Assembly (NCBI GenBank): GCA_017408205.1 | Contig: JAFQVC010000016.1 | Location: 1-6,613, forward strand | Direction of reading: 5' to 3' | Length of the DNA stretch: 6,613 nt | Origin: Clostridia bacterium | Lineage (GTDB): Bacteria > Bacillota > Clostridia > Monoglobales > Firm-18 | In this document: in pieces, positions 6,487-6,613 of the stretch | Layout: every line of letters begins with the position of its first letter | How positions within the stretch are numbered: the stretch's first letter is position 1 | Translations under genes and position numbers: made by a program | The notes under the pieces: model-generated | Database searches by the model: none | Seen by the model: only the letters and a program-made list of their open reading frames with translations | What the model was told of the DNA's origin: nothing

Positions 6487-6613
6487 GCAGGTCTTCTGAC
6501 TCACACCTTATAAAAGCGGTTTTATACTTTGCCTTCCCAGTTTCCCAGTGACCGACTTTCGTCGCCAAGTATAAAATCTTCGGTGCATACAGCGGCAGGT
6601 CCGTTCAGGATTC
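6487..6613 (-). promoter_or_regulatory. Cobalamin (B12) riboswitch aptamer, 5' end cut by the window
   Basis: Read on the minus strand, conserved blocks appear in the right order. GAATCC opens the sequence, followed by CGGACCTGCCGCTGTA, which matches the CnGnCCCGCnACUGUnA core with small changes. GGTCACTGG is at 6553-6545 and CTGGGAAGGC at 6540-6531. The B12 box GAGTCAGAAGACCTGC is at 6502-6487. A 10-bp perfect stem pairs TTTTATACTT (6576-6567) with AAGTATAAAA (6529-6520), enclosing the GTCACTG/GGGAAGGC elements. Inside it a short CGAC-GAAA-GTCG hairpin carries a GNRA loop. The 5' strand of P1 and the GGGAA...GGUG part, roughly 30-40 bases judged against E. coli btuB, would lie past position 6613, as would the promoter. 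It controls the two minus-strand genes through the terminator at 6383-6416. Confidence 0.95.

Overview
The window suggests a low-GC Gram-positive bacterium of the Clostridia type. The evidence is AT-rich coding sequence with many AGA and ATA codons, AGGAGG-like ribosome binding sites, an LTA-synthase-family membrane enzyme, a lipoprotein with a short lipobox signal, and an S-layer-homology (SLH) surface protein. The species cannot be named from the sequence alone.

Layout. Positions 1-231 hold a 61-residue membrane-associated small protein whose terminator hairpin overlaps its own stop codon. An extended -10 promoter follows and drives a plus-strand pair: an LTA synthase/sulfatase-family protein (292-2109, TTG start) and radA (2135-3481). 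This pair ends at a strong symmetrical hairpin (3480-3516) that also terminates the converging minus-strand operon. On the minus strand, read from right to left, there is a cobalamin riboswitch whose 5' end is cut by the window edge (6487-6613). Next comes an expression platform with a well-formed intrinsic terminator (6383-6416). Then follow a 747-residue exported protein (4106-6349) and a 193-residue DUF4430 lipoprotein (3515-4096), 9 bases apart.

The minus-strand operon is the most interesting part. The large protein has an N-terminal alpha/alpha-toroid region (prenyltransferase/squalene-oxidase-type repeats), then a DUF4430 domain, a beta-sandwich-like stretch, a KEEV-repeat linker and three SLH repeats. 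Alpha-toroid followed by a DUF4430-type beta domain is the arrangement of the animal cobalamin carriers intrinsic factor and transcobalamin, and DUF4430 is classed as transcobalamin-C-terminal-like. Because a B12 riboswitch with a terminator precedes it, the simplest reading is a B12-repressed surface capture system. In this reading a cell-wall-anchored transcobalamin-like protein binds corrinoid and a membrane-anchored beta-domain lipoprotein takes part near the membrane, perhaps handing over to a transporter outside the window. The riboswitch and domain calls rest on motifs; the capture function is inference.

The plus-strand genes are ordinary housekeeping functions (envelope polymer synthesis or modification and recombinational DNA repair) with no visible link to the cobalamin operon beyond the shared terminator.
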